A DNA stretch of 64,000 bases, from the NCBI RefSeq assembly GCF_900128895.1, contig NZ_FSQW01000001.1, positions 1,898,729 through 1,962,728 on the forward strand. Direction: 5' to 3'. This DNA comes from Parasphingorhabdus marina DSM 22363 (GTDB lineage Bacteria > Pseudomonadota > Alphaproteobacteria > Sphingomonadales > Sphingomonadaceae). Every line of letters starts with the position of its first letter. Within the stretch, counting starts at the first letter, position 1. The position numbers were made by a program, and so were the translations under genes. Shown here one piece after another: positions 18,772-26,525 of this stretch. The notes beneath the pieces were generated by a model, which was not told the origin of the DNA, did no database searches, and saw only the letters and a program-made list of their open reading frames with translations.

Positions 18772-19683
18772 ATGACCGAGCAACCTGAAAATCACGCACC
18801 GGATCCGGCGATGCTGGCCAAAGCCGAAACGCTCACTGAGGCTTTGCCCTATTTGCAGCGCTATGCCGGCAAGACCTTTGTGGTGAAATATGGCGGCCAT
18901 GCCATGGGAGACCCGGCGCTGGCCCGAAATTTTGCCGAAGATGTCGTGCTGCTGAAGGCGGTCGGTATCAATCCGGTGGTGGTTCATGGCGGTGGTCCGC
19001 AAATCGGAGCGATGCTCGAACGCGTTGGCGTGGAGTCAAAATTTGTGGACGGTTTGCGTGTCACAACCAAGGAGACCGCAGAAATCGCGGAAATGGTGCT
19101 GTCCGGTGCGATCAACAAGGAACTGGTCAGCTGGATTGAACAGGCCGGTGGCAGCGCTATCGGGATTTCCGGAAAAGACGGGGGATTCGTCAAGGCTGTG
19201 AAAATGCGGCGCACTGCTCGCGATCCGGACAGCAATATCGAACGCATCATTGATCTCGGCTTTGTCGGAGAACCGAGAGACATTGATCGCAGCGTGATTG
19301 ATACGATCTCGACCGCCGGGATGATCCCGGTCATTGCACCAATCGGCGTGGGCGAAGATGGCCATACCTATAATATCAACGCGGACACGATGGCAGGTGC
19401 AGTTGCTTCTGCCCTGCGGGCATCACGGCTGTTCCTGCTGACCGATGTCGCAGGTGTGCTGGGGAAAGACGGCTCGCTTTTGACCGACCTCGATCCCGAT
19501 GCGATTGCCAGTTTGTCTGACGATGGCACCATCTCCGGCGGCATGATCCCGAAGCTGGAAACCTGCGTGAACGCGGTTCGGAACAAGGTGGATGCAGCCG
19601 TTGTGCTGGATGGCCGGGTCCCGCATGCCATGCTGCTGGAAATATTCACCAGCAAGGGCGCGGGAACGCTGATCAAGGCCTGA
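18772..19683 (+). CDS. argB: Acetylglutamate kinase
   Basis: Phosphorylates N-acetyl-L-glutamate in the second step of arginine synthesis. The 303 residues belong to the amino-acid kinase family: [10 protein letters not shown] (about 39-48) and [13 protein letters not shown] (about 70-82) bind ATP and substrate phosphates. [19 protein letters not shown] and [12 protein letters not shown] (with the catalytic lysine) follow. The long N-terminal helix (about 10-25, [17 protein letters not shown]) is of the type that mediates the hexameric, arginine-inhibited form. AAAGG precedes ATG 18772. Other arginine genes are not in view. Confidence 0.96.
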   Translation: MTEQPENHAPDPAMLAKAETLTEALPYLQRYAGKTFVVKYGGHAMGDPALARNFAEDVVLLKAVGINPVVVHGGGPQIGAMLERVGVESKFVDGLRVTTKETAEIAEMVLSGAINKELVSWIEQAGGSAIGISGKDGGFVKAVKMRRTARDPDSNIERIIDLGFVGEPRDIDRSVIDTISTAGMIPVIAPIGVGEDGHTYNINADTMAGAVASALRASRLFLLTDVAGVLGKDGSLLTDLDPDAIASLSDDGTISGGMIPKLETCVNAVRNKVDAAVVLDGRVPHAMLLEIFTSKGAGTLIKA

Positions 19684-19739
19684 ACAGGGCAAGCTTGCAG
19701 AAAACATCCGGCTGTATTATATCTATGGTACACTAAATA

Positions 19740-19788
19740 GCTGCCATCATTTTCTTGGCAGCGACGGTCTGGCTGGTTATGGGCCGTC
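19740..19788 (+). promoter_or_regulatory. Tandem stem-loops in the argB-yggT spacer
   Basis: Two adjacent inverted repeats. GCTGCCA (19740-19746) pairs perfectly with TGGCAGC (19756-19762) around a 9-nt loop. GACGGTC (19763-19769) pairs with GGCCGTC (19782-19788) with one G-U pair. No U-run follows either stem, so neither is a clear intrinsic terminator. They may be an argB 3' processing structure, a factor-assisted terminator, or a leader element for yggT-folD, whose ATG is 26 bases downstream. Confidence 0.4.
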
Positions 19789-19813
19789 ATACAGACAAAA
19801 AAGGTCATGTTTC

Positions 19814-20110
19814 ATGGGTTTCGCGATTTTTCAGATTATCGGTATCTTGCTGCAGGTGGCGCTCACCGTCATTATCGTGCAGGCGATCATGAGCTGGTTG
19901 CTGGCGTTCAACGTTATCAATCTGCAAAATGACATTGCCCGCGCGATCTGGACGACGCTGGATGCGCTGACCGCACCCATATATAATCCGATCCGCAAGA
20001 TCATGCCGGATTTTGGATCGATTGACCTCACACCCATGGTTGTCATTATCGGTATCATCATTTTGCAGGATGCTATCCTGCCGCCGATCGCCATGGCGCT
20101 GCTGACCTGA
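19814..20110 (+). CDS. YggT family membrane protein
   Basis: A 98-residue protein of the YggT/YlmG/CCB3 family with two hydrophobic segments (about 5-28 and 68-92) separated by the conserved [10 protein letters not shown] and [23 protein letters not shown]. Plastid and cyanobacterial relatives affect nucleoid or cytochrome b6 maturation and the Gram-positive YlmG sits in the division cluster; the precise role here is unknown. It is only 2 bp ahead of folD, so the pair is an operon. Confidence 0.88.
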   Translation: MGFAIFQIIGILLQVALTVIIVQAIMSWLLAFNVINLQNDIARAIWTTLDALTAPIYNPIRKIMPDFGSIDLTPMVVIIGIIILQDAILPPIAMALLT

Positions 20111-20112
20111 AG

Positions 20113-21027
20113 ATGAGCGAAGGGGGAGTGGCCACCGGCGCACAGCTGATAGACGGGAAAGCCTTCGCAGCGGAACTGCGCGAACGCATCCGGCAGGCTG
20201 TTCCGAAATTCCATGAGCAGACGGGCAGGACGCCAGGCCTTGCCGTCGTGCTGGTGGGCGAGGACCCTGCCAGTCAGGTTTATGTCGCCTCGAAGCACAA
20301 GGCGACCGTCGCGGCGGGAATGGAAAGTTTTGAACACAGGCTTCCTGCAGATACGTCGCAGGAGGAGCTGATCGCGCTGGTCCGCTCGCTCAATGAAGAC
20401 GACAGCGTCGATGGCATCCTGGTGCAACTGCCTTTGCCCGGTGACCTCGATGAAAAAGCCGTCGTGATGGCGATTGATCCAGACAAGGATGTGGATGGCC
20501 TGCATGTCATCAATGCCGGCCGGCTGGCCAATGGGGAGGAAGCCCTCACACCGTGTACTCCACTGGGCAGCCTGATGTTGCTCAAGGATCAGCTGGGCGA
20601 TCTGTCTGGCCTGAATGCGGTTGTGGTTGGACGTTCGATTCTGGTCGGAAAACCGATGGCCCAGCTGCTGCTGGCCGAAAACTGCACGGTCACCATGGCC
20701 CATAGCCGCACGCGCGATTTGCCGAATGTTGTGCGGGGTGCGGATATCGTCGTTGCTGCGGTCGGTAGAGCCGAAATTGTCAAAGGCGACTGGCTGAAAG
20801 AGGGTGCCGTTGTCATCGATGTCGGGATAAACCGGCTGGCGCCCGAACCGGGCAAGGAACGCGGCCGGCTGGTCGGTGATGTTGCAACATCCGAAGCCAT
20901 GGGGCATGTACGGGCGATCACCCCGGTGCCCGGTGGTGTCGGACCGATGACGATTGCGGTCCTTCTGCGCAATACGCTGGTCGCGGCTTCACGAAGAGCG
21001 GGTCTGGCAGAACCTGAAGGAATTTAG
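20113..21027 (+). CDS. folD: Methylenetetrahydrofolate dehydrogenase/cyclohydrolase
   Basis: Bifunctional one-carbon enzyme interconverting 5,10-methylene-THF, 5,10-methenyl-THF and 10-formyl-THF with NADP. The 304 residues include [17 protein letters not shown] with the catalytic lysine in the YVxxK motif (about 56-60). [19 protein letters not shown], the dinucleotide loop [16 protein letters not shown] (about 172-187) and the C-terminal [13 protein letters not shown] follow. An extra N-terminal stretch of a few residues (MSEGGVATG) precedes the domain. It is coupled to yggT upstream and followed 4 bp later by a lipoprotein gene. Confidence 0.96.
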   Translation: MSEGGVATGAQLIDGKAFAAELRERIRQAVPKFHEQTGRTPGLAVVLVGEDPASQVYVASKHKATVAAGMESFEHRLPADTSQEELIALVRSLNEDDSVDGILVQLPLPGDLDEKAVVMAIDPDKDVDGLHVINAGRLANGEEALTPCTPLGSLMLLKDQLGDLSGLNAVVVGRSILVGKPMAQLLLAENCTVTMAHSRTRDLPNVVRGADIVVAAVGRAEIVKGDWLKEGAVVIDVGINRLAPEPGKERGRLVGDVATSEAMGHVRAITPVPGGVGPMTIAVLLRNTLVAASRRAGLAEPEGI

Positions 21028-21031
21028 GCTG

Positions 21032-21751
21032 ATGAAAAAACTGGCCGCTGCTTTTGCCATGTCATTGCTGCTGGCCGGTTGCGCCAGCGGGGGCTCTTCC
21101 TCCGAACGGGAACGCTTTTTTCGGGCCGCGGGCAAACCCGTGGCCAATCCCAGTGCGCTGGTGAAGGCCGAGCTCGCCTTTGCACGGCTTGCAAGGGAAG
21201 AAGGCCAGTGGACGGCGTTTCGCGAAACCGCGACGGCCGATGCGGTCATGTTCGTGCCGAACTTGTCCAGTGCGCAGGTCTGGCTGAAAGGCAAGGCCGA
21301 TCCGGCGCAGGCGGTGGACTGGCAACCGCACAAGATTCACATGTCCTGCGATGGCATCATGGGTGTTGTCACCGGTGCGTGGCAGGCGGCCAATGGCAGC
21401 ACCGGCTCTTTTGTGACCATCTGGGAAAAGCAGGATGCACGCGAACGGCGTTTGCGCGGCCAGGAGGAGGAATGGAAATGGGTGTTTGATCATGGGGTTC
21501 CCGTCGACACTCCGCTTCCCGAACCGGATTTTGTCGAAACCGAGGTGGCGTCCTGCAAGGGCGGCCCGGTCCCGCCAAACATCCCCGCGCCCGAAAACGG
21601 CAAGAAAATTGGTGGTCAATCATTGGACAAGACGTTTCAGTGGTCCGCCACGCAGGCAGCCGATGGCAAGCGGGGGCTAACCGTGCTTCTCTGGAACGGC
21701 GAGGCCTATCGCCCGGTCGTTGATGAAGATTTCGGTGTTCCGCAGCCATGA
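21032..21751 (+). CDS. Putative lipoprotein with a DUF4440/SnoaL-like domain
   Basis: A 239-residue predicted lipoprotein (signal peptide with lipobox LAGC, Cys about 17). The body resembles NTF2-like/DUF4440 proteins: LVKAELAFARLAREEGQWTAF and a TADAVMFVPN strand (about 42-73), then a second sheet with HIGSFVTIWEK-like spacing around 130. The function is unknown; such proteins often bind small ligands. The C-terminal 70 residues contain PVPPNIPAPENG and have no clear relative. It starts 4 bp after folD and overlaps marC by 4 bp, so it belongs to the yggT-folD-marC unit. Confidence 0.65.
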   Translation: MKKLAAAFAMSLLLAGCASGGSSSERERFFRAAGKPVANPSALVKAELAFARLAREEGQWTAFRETATADAVMFVPNLSSAQVWLKGKADPAQAVDWQPHKIHMSCDGIMGVVTGAWQAANGSTGSFVTIWEKQDARERRLRGQEEEWKWVFDHGVPVDTPLPEPDFVETEVASCKGGPVPPNIPAPENGKKIGGQSLDKTFQWSATQAADGKRGLTVLLWNGEAYRPVVDEDFGVPQP

Positions 21752-22365
21752 TTGAGCTTTTCGTTTCCGCCTTCATCACCTTTTTCGTGGTGATTGACCC
21801 GCCGGGCTGCGCGCCGATCTACGCCAGCCTGACCGGCGATGCGCCACCGCGCGATCGCCGGATCATGGCATTTCGGGCGATTGTCGTCGCATCCATCATA
21901 CTCGCGATATTTGCCGCTTTTGGCGAACAGCTTCTGGGTGCCCTCGGGATCAGCCTTGATGCATTCCGGATTGCTGGCGGTATCATGTTGTTCATCATCG
22001 CGCTGGAAATGGTATTCGAAAAGCGCACGCAGCGCCGCGAGGGGCGGGCGCAGGATATCATGGACCAGCCGGAAATCGAGGATGTGTCGATTTTCCCGAT
22101 GGCCATGCCGATGATTGCCGGCCCGGGTTCGATTGCCGCTCTGATGCTGCTGATGTCGCAGAATGAGGGTCTGGATCGAAGCCTCGTAATCGTGGCAGCG
22201 ATGGGTAGTGTCCTGCTTTTGACCCTGGTCGGATTGTTGCTGGCAGGACCGCTGATGCGCATACTCGGCCACAAGGTGGAACAGGTAATCACCCGCGTGC
22301 TGGGCGTCCTGCTTGGCGCGCTTGCCGTCCAGTTCGTCGTCGATGGTCTGAAGGGCAGTTTCTAG
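21748..22365 (+). CDS. MarC family integral membrane protein
   Basis: A 205-residue polytopic protein of the MarC/UPF0056 family with about six membrane helices; the conserved start [20 protein letters not shown] and [16 protein letters not shown] are visible. Despite the name, MarC is not needed for multiple antibiotic resistance in E. coli and its transport substrate is unknown. ATG 21748 overlaps the lipoprotein stop by 4 bp. The 3' end overlaps convergent Trm112 by 4 bp. Confidence 0.9.
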   Translation: MIELFVSAFITFFVVIDPPGCAPIYASLTGDAPPRDRRIMAFRAIVVASIILAIFAAFGEQLLGALGISLDAFRIAGGIMLFIIALEMVFEKRTQRREGRAQDIMDQPEIEDVSIFPMAMPMIAGPGSIAALMLLMSQNEGLDRSLVIVAAMGSVLLLTLVGLLLAGPLMRILGHKVEQVITRVLGVLLGALAVQFVVDGLKGSF

Positions 22366-22544
22366 AGTTTTCGCGCTTCTTCGATCAGCATGACCGGCAC
22401 ACCATCCCGCACGGGATAGGCCACGCCCGCAGCTTTGGAAATCAGTTCCTGCGCGCTTTCGTCATATTCCAGTCTGGTGCGGGAAACCGGACAGACCAGG
22501 ATCTCGATAAGCCGGGGATCTACAGTCGAACTCGTATCAGTCAC
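22362..22544 (-). CDS. Trm112 family protein
   Basis: A 60-residue protein of the Trm112/YcaR family. In eukaryotes Trm112 activates methyltransferases for tRNA, rRNA and release factor; bacterial versions are found beside lipid A, tRNA or RNA genes. The core [16 protein letters not shown] and [19 protein letters not shown] is intact, with only one cysteine, so no zinc site. The start is GTG 22544, overlapping the upstream Lon-N gene stop (GTGA), so it is the last gene of a three-gene leftward operon. Confidence 0.9.
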   Translation of the reverse strand: MTDTSSTVDPRLIEILVCPVSRTRLEYDESAQELISKAAGVAYPVRDGVPVMLIEEARKL

Positions 22545-23161
22545 TGCAGTGTGACTCGACCTTCGTCGCCGTCCTGACGTCCAAAAAACTGGAGCAACTG
22601 AATGATCAGTTCGGACCGGTTCGACAATCCGTCAACTTCCAGCAAGGCCTGTTTTGAAGCCGCGTCAAACGGCGCGATCTGGGCAATGCCGTTGACGAAG
22701 GAATTGTCGTCGAGTCGGCCAATCGAGTCCCAGTCGACCTGATAACCTTGCAAGTCCGCAAATTTCCGGGACTCAATCTCCAGCGCAGCACGTTCAGCGC
22801 TCGCCAGGACCTCATCGGCTTCCAGATTGTCCTCGATCTCGGCACGGACCTGACGAAAGGCGGTGGTTGCATCCAGCTCTTCGAGCACCCGGAACCGGGC
22901 GACACCTTCAAGAACCACGTTGAAGCGGCCATCATCCATCGCTTCGATATCGATAATCTTGCCAAGGCAACCGACACTGAACAGCTCCGGCACGTCTCCC
23001 GCTGTCTTCGGCTGGATCATGCCGATCTGGCGATCACGCGCCATCGCATCGTTGATCAGCGCCTTGTAGCGTTCCTCAAAGATGTGCAGCGGCAGATGCA
23101 TGCCCGGAAACAGCAAAGCTCCGGCCAGCGGGAAGATCGATATGCGTTTGCCTTCTGACAT
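22541..23161 (-). CDS. Lon N-terminal (LON substrate-binding) domain protein
   Basis: A 206-residue protein made of the Lon protease substrate-binding domain alone, without ATPase or protease parts. The start [29 protein letters not shown] is characteristic (FPL, LFPG, LHIFE). GMIQPK, VGCLGKI and a [14 protein letters not shown] strand follow; the second half is helical. The function is unknown: proposed as a peptide-binding or quality-control factor. ATG 23161 is chosen because the domain begins there and it lies 2 bp after the thioredoxin-TPR gene, giving a tightly packed operon of thioredoxin-TPR, LonN and Trm112. Confidence 0.88.
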   Translation of the reverse strand: MSEGKRISIFPLAGALLFPGMHLPLHIFEERYKALINDAMARDRQIGMIQPKTAGDVPELFSVGCLGKIIDIEAMDDGRFNVVLEGVARFRVLEELDATTAFRQVRAEIEDNLEADEVLASAERAALEIESRKFADLQGYQVDWDSIGRLDDNSFVNGIAQIAPFDAASKQALLEVDGLSNRSELIIQLLQFFGRQDGDEGRVTLQ

Positions 23162-23163
23162 GT

Positions 23164-24075
23164 CTATCCGAACAGGACCGCGGACAGCTTGCGCCGGGTA
23201 TTGGCGACCCACTCGTCCTCCAGCCCGATCATTTCAAACAGGGACAGCAGTTTTTCCCGGGCTGCCCCGTCGTTCCACTCCTTGTCTGCAGCGATGATTG
23301 CGAGCAGATTGTCGGCTGCGCCGTCATTATCGCCCGATGCAATCTGCGCGCTGGCCAGGTCAAGTCGGGCCTGATGATTGGCAGGATCTGCTTCGACCGC
23401 AGCTTTCAGACTCTCAAACTCGCTGTCATCGGGCTTGTCTCTTGCGAGCTGCAGGGTCGATCGCGCCCGCTCGATCGCCGGATCATTTGCCAGTTCCTCG
23501 GGCAGCTGGGCCATCATTTCGTCGGCCTTGTCATGATGTCCAGCCGCAACCATTGCCCGGATCAGACCGCCGACGGCCTCGACATTGTCGGGCGCCATGT
23601 CGGCAATTTGCGCAAAAATGCCCGCCGCGCGTTCCGCATCGCCTTCGCCCAGAACTTCTTCGCCCATGGCGAGCAAGGGCGCGATATCCTGTTCCGGCTG
23701 TTCACCGCCCTGACCGACGGGAAGTTTTTCGAGCAACTGGTCGAGCGCTCCCGACAACTGGCTCTCGGTCCGCGCGCTGGTCAGATCCGCCACCGGTTTG
23801 CCCTGGAAAATGGCATAGACGGTCGGAATCGACTGGACCTGGAATTGCGAGGCAATGAACCGGTTTTCATCGACGTTGATTTTGGCCAGCATCACGCCCT
23901 TGTCGGCATAGGCTGCGGCAACCTTCTCGAGTATTGGCGTCAGGGCTTTGCATGGACCGCACCATTCTGCCCAGAAATCCAGAATGACCAGCTTGTCCAT
24001 GCTGGGCGCGACCACGCTTTGCTGGAATTCTTCAACCGCCTTCTGTTCGTCTACGGTTAGTCCTGCTGTTGCCAA
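23164..24075 (-). CDS. Thioredoxin-TPR co-chaperone (YbbN/CnoX-like)
   Basis: A 303-residue cytoplasmic protein with an N-terminal thioredoxin domain (about 10-115) containing WCGPC (Cys39 and Cys42) and a C-terminal TPR-like helical part (about 135-300). This is the layout of YbbN/CnoX, a chlorine- and oxidant-activated holdase that works with GroEL and DnaK. E. coli CnoX has SxxC instead of CGPC; the intact active site here resembles the alphaproteobacterial (Caulobacter-type) form, which is redox active. The start is TTG 24075 with AGGAG six bases upstream. It heads the operon with the LonN and Trm112 genes. Confidence 0.88.
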   Translation of the reverse strand: MATAGLTVDEQKAVEEFQQSVVAPSMDKLVILDFWAEWCGPCKALTPILEKVAAAYADKGVMLAKINVDENRFIASQFQVQSIPTVYAIFQGKPVADLTSARTESQLSGALDQLLEKLPVGQGGEQPEQDIAPLLAMGEEVLGEGDAERAAGIFAQIADMAPDNVEAVGGLIRAMVAAGHHDKADEMMAQLPEELANDPAIERARSTLQLARDKPDDSEFESLKAAVEADPANHQARLDLASAQIASGDNDGAADNLLAIIAADKEWNDGAAREKLLSLFEMIGLEDEWVANTRRKLSAVLFG

Positions 24076-24297
24076 TTTCTGCTCCTGTAAACACCGGTCC
24101 GATAATCTGCCCGAAAAGGGGAATCGGACCCTGTTTGCCCTTGTCTCGGGACTTTATGTGGGGATGGGTGCGGCAAAGCCAAGCTTATTTTTACTTTTAG
24201 ATGCCAGAGATATGAAAATGGGGCTTGCGGGGGTGTATATCCCATGCTAACCGCGCGCCTCACCTGCTGATGACGATACCCATGTCACAGCCGCCGA

Positions 24298-24372
24298 GCG
24301 GGCGTAGCTCAGGGGTAGAGCACAACCTTGCCAAGGTTGGGGTCGAGAGTTCGAATCTCTTCGCCCGCTCCA
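24298..24372 (+). tRNA. tRNA-Gly (GCC)
   Basis: The full cloverleaf is visible: acceptor GCGGGCG (24298-24304) with CGCCCGC (24362-24368), D arm GCTC/GAGC, anticodon arm CAACC/GGTTG with loop TTGCCAA (anticodon GCC at 24330-24332), and T arm GAGAG-TTCGAAT-CTCTT. Discriminator T is followed by an encoded CCA (24370-24372). It reads GGC/GGT glycine codons. A T-run directly follows. Confidence 0.97.
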
Positions 24373-24402
24373 GTTTTTTCGACAACAATGACTGGTACGG
24401 TG

Positions 24403-24420
24403 CCTTCGCGGTGGCGAAGG
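24403..24420. terminator. Hairpin between tRNA-Gly and the convergent SDR-like gene
   Basis: CCTTCGC (24403-24409) and GCGAAGG (24414-24420) form a perfect 7-bp stem with a GGTG loop. It sits 30 bp after the tRNA and 45 bp beyond the stop of the leftward SDR-like gene, so it could serve both strands. No clear U-run follows. Confidence 0.45.
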
Positions 24421-24464
24421 TCATGCGCCCGATCGAAATTCAACCGCCAGATTCTCGCCCACAC

Positions 24465-25253
24465 TCAGAATGTCGAGGTCCCGATTCCGCCGTCGACAAC
24501 CAGGGACTGGCCCGTCACATAGCTGGCCATGTCGCTACAGAACATGGCGACGAGGGCACCGAGATCATCTGCTTCGCCAAAACGTCCAGCGGGGATGCGG
24601 ATGGCTTTGACAAAGGCGGCTACTTCTTCGTCATAGCTGCGCCCTTCGGCAGCGGCGCGCGGAGCGAAGGCTTCCTCGATTCCCGGTGTGTGGTGCATCC
24701 CGGGCAAAACCGAGTTGATGGTGACATTGTATTTGGCCACATCTTTCGCGATGGCATGGCAGTAATTGGCCAGGGCTGCCCGGGGTGGGCCGGACAGTAC
24801 CCGCATCGCAGCGGGATATTTGGCCGCACCGGTGCTGATGTTCACGATGCGGCCCCATTTGCGCTCGACCATCGGATCGATCACGGCCTTGATATAGTCG
24901 ATCGGGCTGAGCAGCGCGACGCGCAATGCTGTTTCCATTTCTTCTCGCGGCACATCGCGAAAATCTTCCGTAAATGGTGGGGGTGCGCAGGTCGCCACCA
25001 GAATATCGGGATCGGGGCAGACACTCAAAATCTTGTCCCGTCCTTCGTCGCTGCTGTGATCAGCCACGATCGGATGCACATTCGCCCCGGTTTCCTGGGC
25101 GATTGAGTGGCATGTGGCTTCGAGCCGTTCCGCACCGCGGGCGGAAATGAACAGCTCTGCCCCTTCGCGGGCCAGAGCCAGCGCAGAACTGCGACCCATG
25201 CCGGCGCTGCCGCCGTTCACCAATGCTTTTCGTCCCCTGATGCCGAGATCCAT
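24465..25253 (-). CDS. Atypical SDR-family protein lacking the canonical active site
   Basis: A 262-residue Rossmann-fold protein of short-chain dehydrogenase type, aligned through its whole length (GRIVNIS, NVTINSVLPG, VTGQSLVVDGG). All the motifs that define a working SDR are altered. TGxxxGxG is NGGSAGMG (13-20), the NNAG stretch is ATCAPPP, and the YxxxK pair is S-GPP-R (154-158), so both catalytic Tyr and Lys are missing while Ser140 remains. A known BKR-like SDR subgroup has imperfect motifs of this kind, so it may use a different chemistry or be non-enzymatic. It is transcribed in the same direction as the GST upstream, after a 123-bp gap. Confidence 0.82.
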   Translation of the reverse strand: MDLGIRGRKALVNGGSAGMGRSSALALAREGAELFISARGAERLEATCHSIAQETGANVHPIVADHSSDEGRDKILSVCPDPDILVATCAPPPFTEDFRDVPREEMETALRVALLSPIDYIKAVIDPMVERKWGRIVNISTGAAKYPAAMRVLSGPPRAALANYCHAIAKDVAKYNVTINSVLPGMHHTPGIEEAFAPRAAAEGRSYDEEVAAFVKAIRIPAGRFGEADDLGALVAMFCSDMASYVTGQSLVVDGGIGTSTF

Positions 25254-25376
25254 GTCCGCCTCCGTTTTATGATCGGGGGCAAAAGTCTAAAGCCAACGGG
25301 GGGCAGAATCCCCTCACTATTGCGCTAGGTGCCGTGCGATTTGCTGCGCCGTGGCCCGCCAAAAGTCCTTTTTCGC

Positions 25377-26375
25377 CTAGCTGGGCTGCAGAAATGCGAG
25401 GCAGTCATGTGCCGCCAGAACCGGGTCCACAAACTGCCGCGCCTCCGCATCCAGTCCCTCATATCGGTGGCGCAGTTCCGCCAGGCACCTGGCCTGATAT
25501 TTGAAAGTGCCCTGGGAATAGGGCAGCCCGCCCGCTTCGAACGCAAAACTGTCTTTCCCAGCCGCCAGGGCGGCAGCGTTGGCGAGGAGGAATGGGGCGT
25601 AGATCCTGCCAATCTGGCCGAGAATCACGGAAATGACCGGAGCAAGTGGTTGATCAGGGTTGTCCCACTGACCATCAATGCCGGACAGGTCATCAATATG
25701 GGCCAGCCACCGGAAACTGTAGGGATAATCGGCGCGCATCATGGCCTGCGGTGTGGGATCGACCCCGAGCTGGGACAGCTGGCCATAAATCGCAAACTCG
25801 GCCAGCGATGGTCGCGAGCCAAACAGGAAGTGGCGGTTGACGACATGCTCTTCCAGCGCCTGCAAAATGGCGCGGGTCGATTTTTCGATCAGCGGAAAAT
25901 TTTCTTCGGTACATCCGACAATTGCCATTCGGCCCACCTGCCGCGCGCGAAATTGTTCGGCAAAGCTCTCGCTTTGGTCACGGCCGCCGCCCTTGGCCGC
26001 ATCGAAGGCGAGCCATCGGCTCATCTGAATCTGATCGACTTCGGCCAGCCAGCGATATCCGAACATCGCCTTGGTCAGCCATTCGTCGGCAAAATCCTCG
26101 ATCAAATGGGCGAGAAACGCGGGACCTGACCGAGGGGGAACAATGTGGCGGCCGGTGTGCTTGTCTTCGAGATCAAGCACCACCGGTGTGGAGTCATTGT
26201 GAAAACTTCCGTCAGGATATTCCACCACCGGAATGACAGGCGCCTTGACATTTGCGAGTGCGGCGGCCTGTGCAGTCATGCCATGTTGCCAGATATGGGT
26301 GATCCGGCGGTAGCGCATCACCGCGCGCAATTTCATCGAATAGGGTGATCCGAGCGCGCCATATATGGTGTACAT
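25377..26375 (-). CDS. Glutathione S-transferase family protein (long form)
   Basis: A 332-residue protein with an N-terminal thioredoxin-like GST domain (about 1-80, YGALGSPYSMKLRAVMRYR, and VPVVEYPDGSFHNDST with the glutathione-binding proline and Ser-Thr). The helical C-terminal part is much longer than in standard GSTs of about 210 residues. The C-terminal half includes RPSLAEFAIYGQLSQLG, the typical GST helix with its N-capping box. Start ATG 26375 follows AGGAGGAAA with ideal spacing. It is divergent from the acyl-CoA synthetase and may detoxify or process an intermediate of the neighbouring catabolic genes. Confidence 0.82.
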   Translation of the reverse strand: MYTIYGALGSPYSMKLRAVMRYRRITHIWQHGMTAQAAALANVKAPVIPVVEYPDGSFHNDSTPVVLDLEDKHTGRHIVPPRSGPAFLAHLIEDFADEWLTKAMFGYRWLAEVDQIQMSRWLAFDAAKGGGRDQSESFAEQFRARQVGRMAIVGCTEENFPLIEKSTRAILQALEEHVVNRHFLFGSRPSLAEFAIYGQLSQLGVDPTPQAMMRADYPYSFRWLAHIDDLSGIDGQWDNPDQPLAPVISVILGQIGRIYAPFLLANAAALAAGKDSFAFEAGGLPYSQGTFKYQARCLAELRHRYEGLDAEARQFVDPVLAAHDCLAFLQPS

Positions 26376-26525
26376 GTGCAATTTCCTCCTGCTCGTGCAG
26401 CCTAGGTCAGAATAGGGTGATAAAGAAGTGATTAATTCTATCGCGCCAAAGCCGGTTTGAGCATTTGCGCATCAGCGAAATCGCGCTAATGTGCGGTCAA
26501 ACAACAATTCAGGAAGAGGTGCGAC

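Noticed and set aside
24225..24250. Promoter for tRNA-Gly (TTGCGG and CTAACC-like hexamers)
   Set aside because: The -35-like TTGCGG is fair, but no convincing -10 at correct spacing could be placed.
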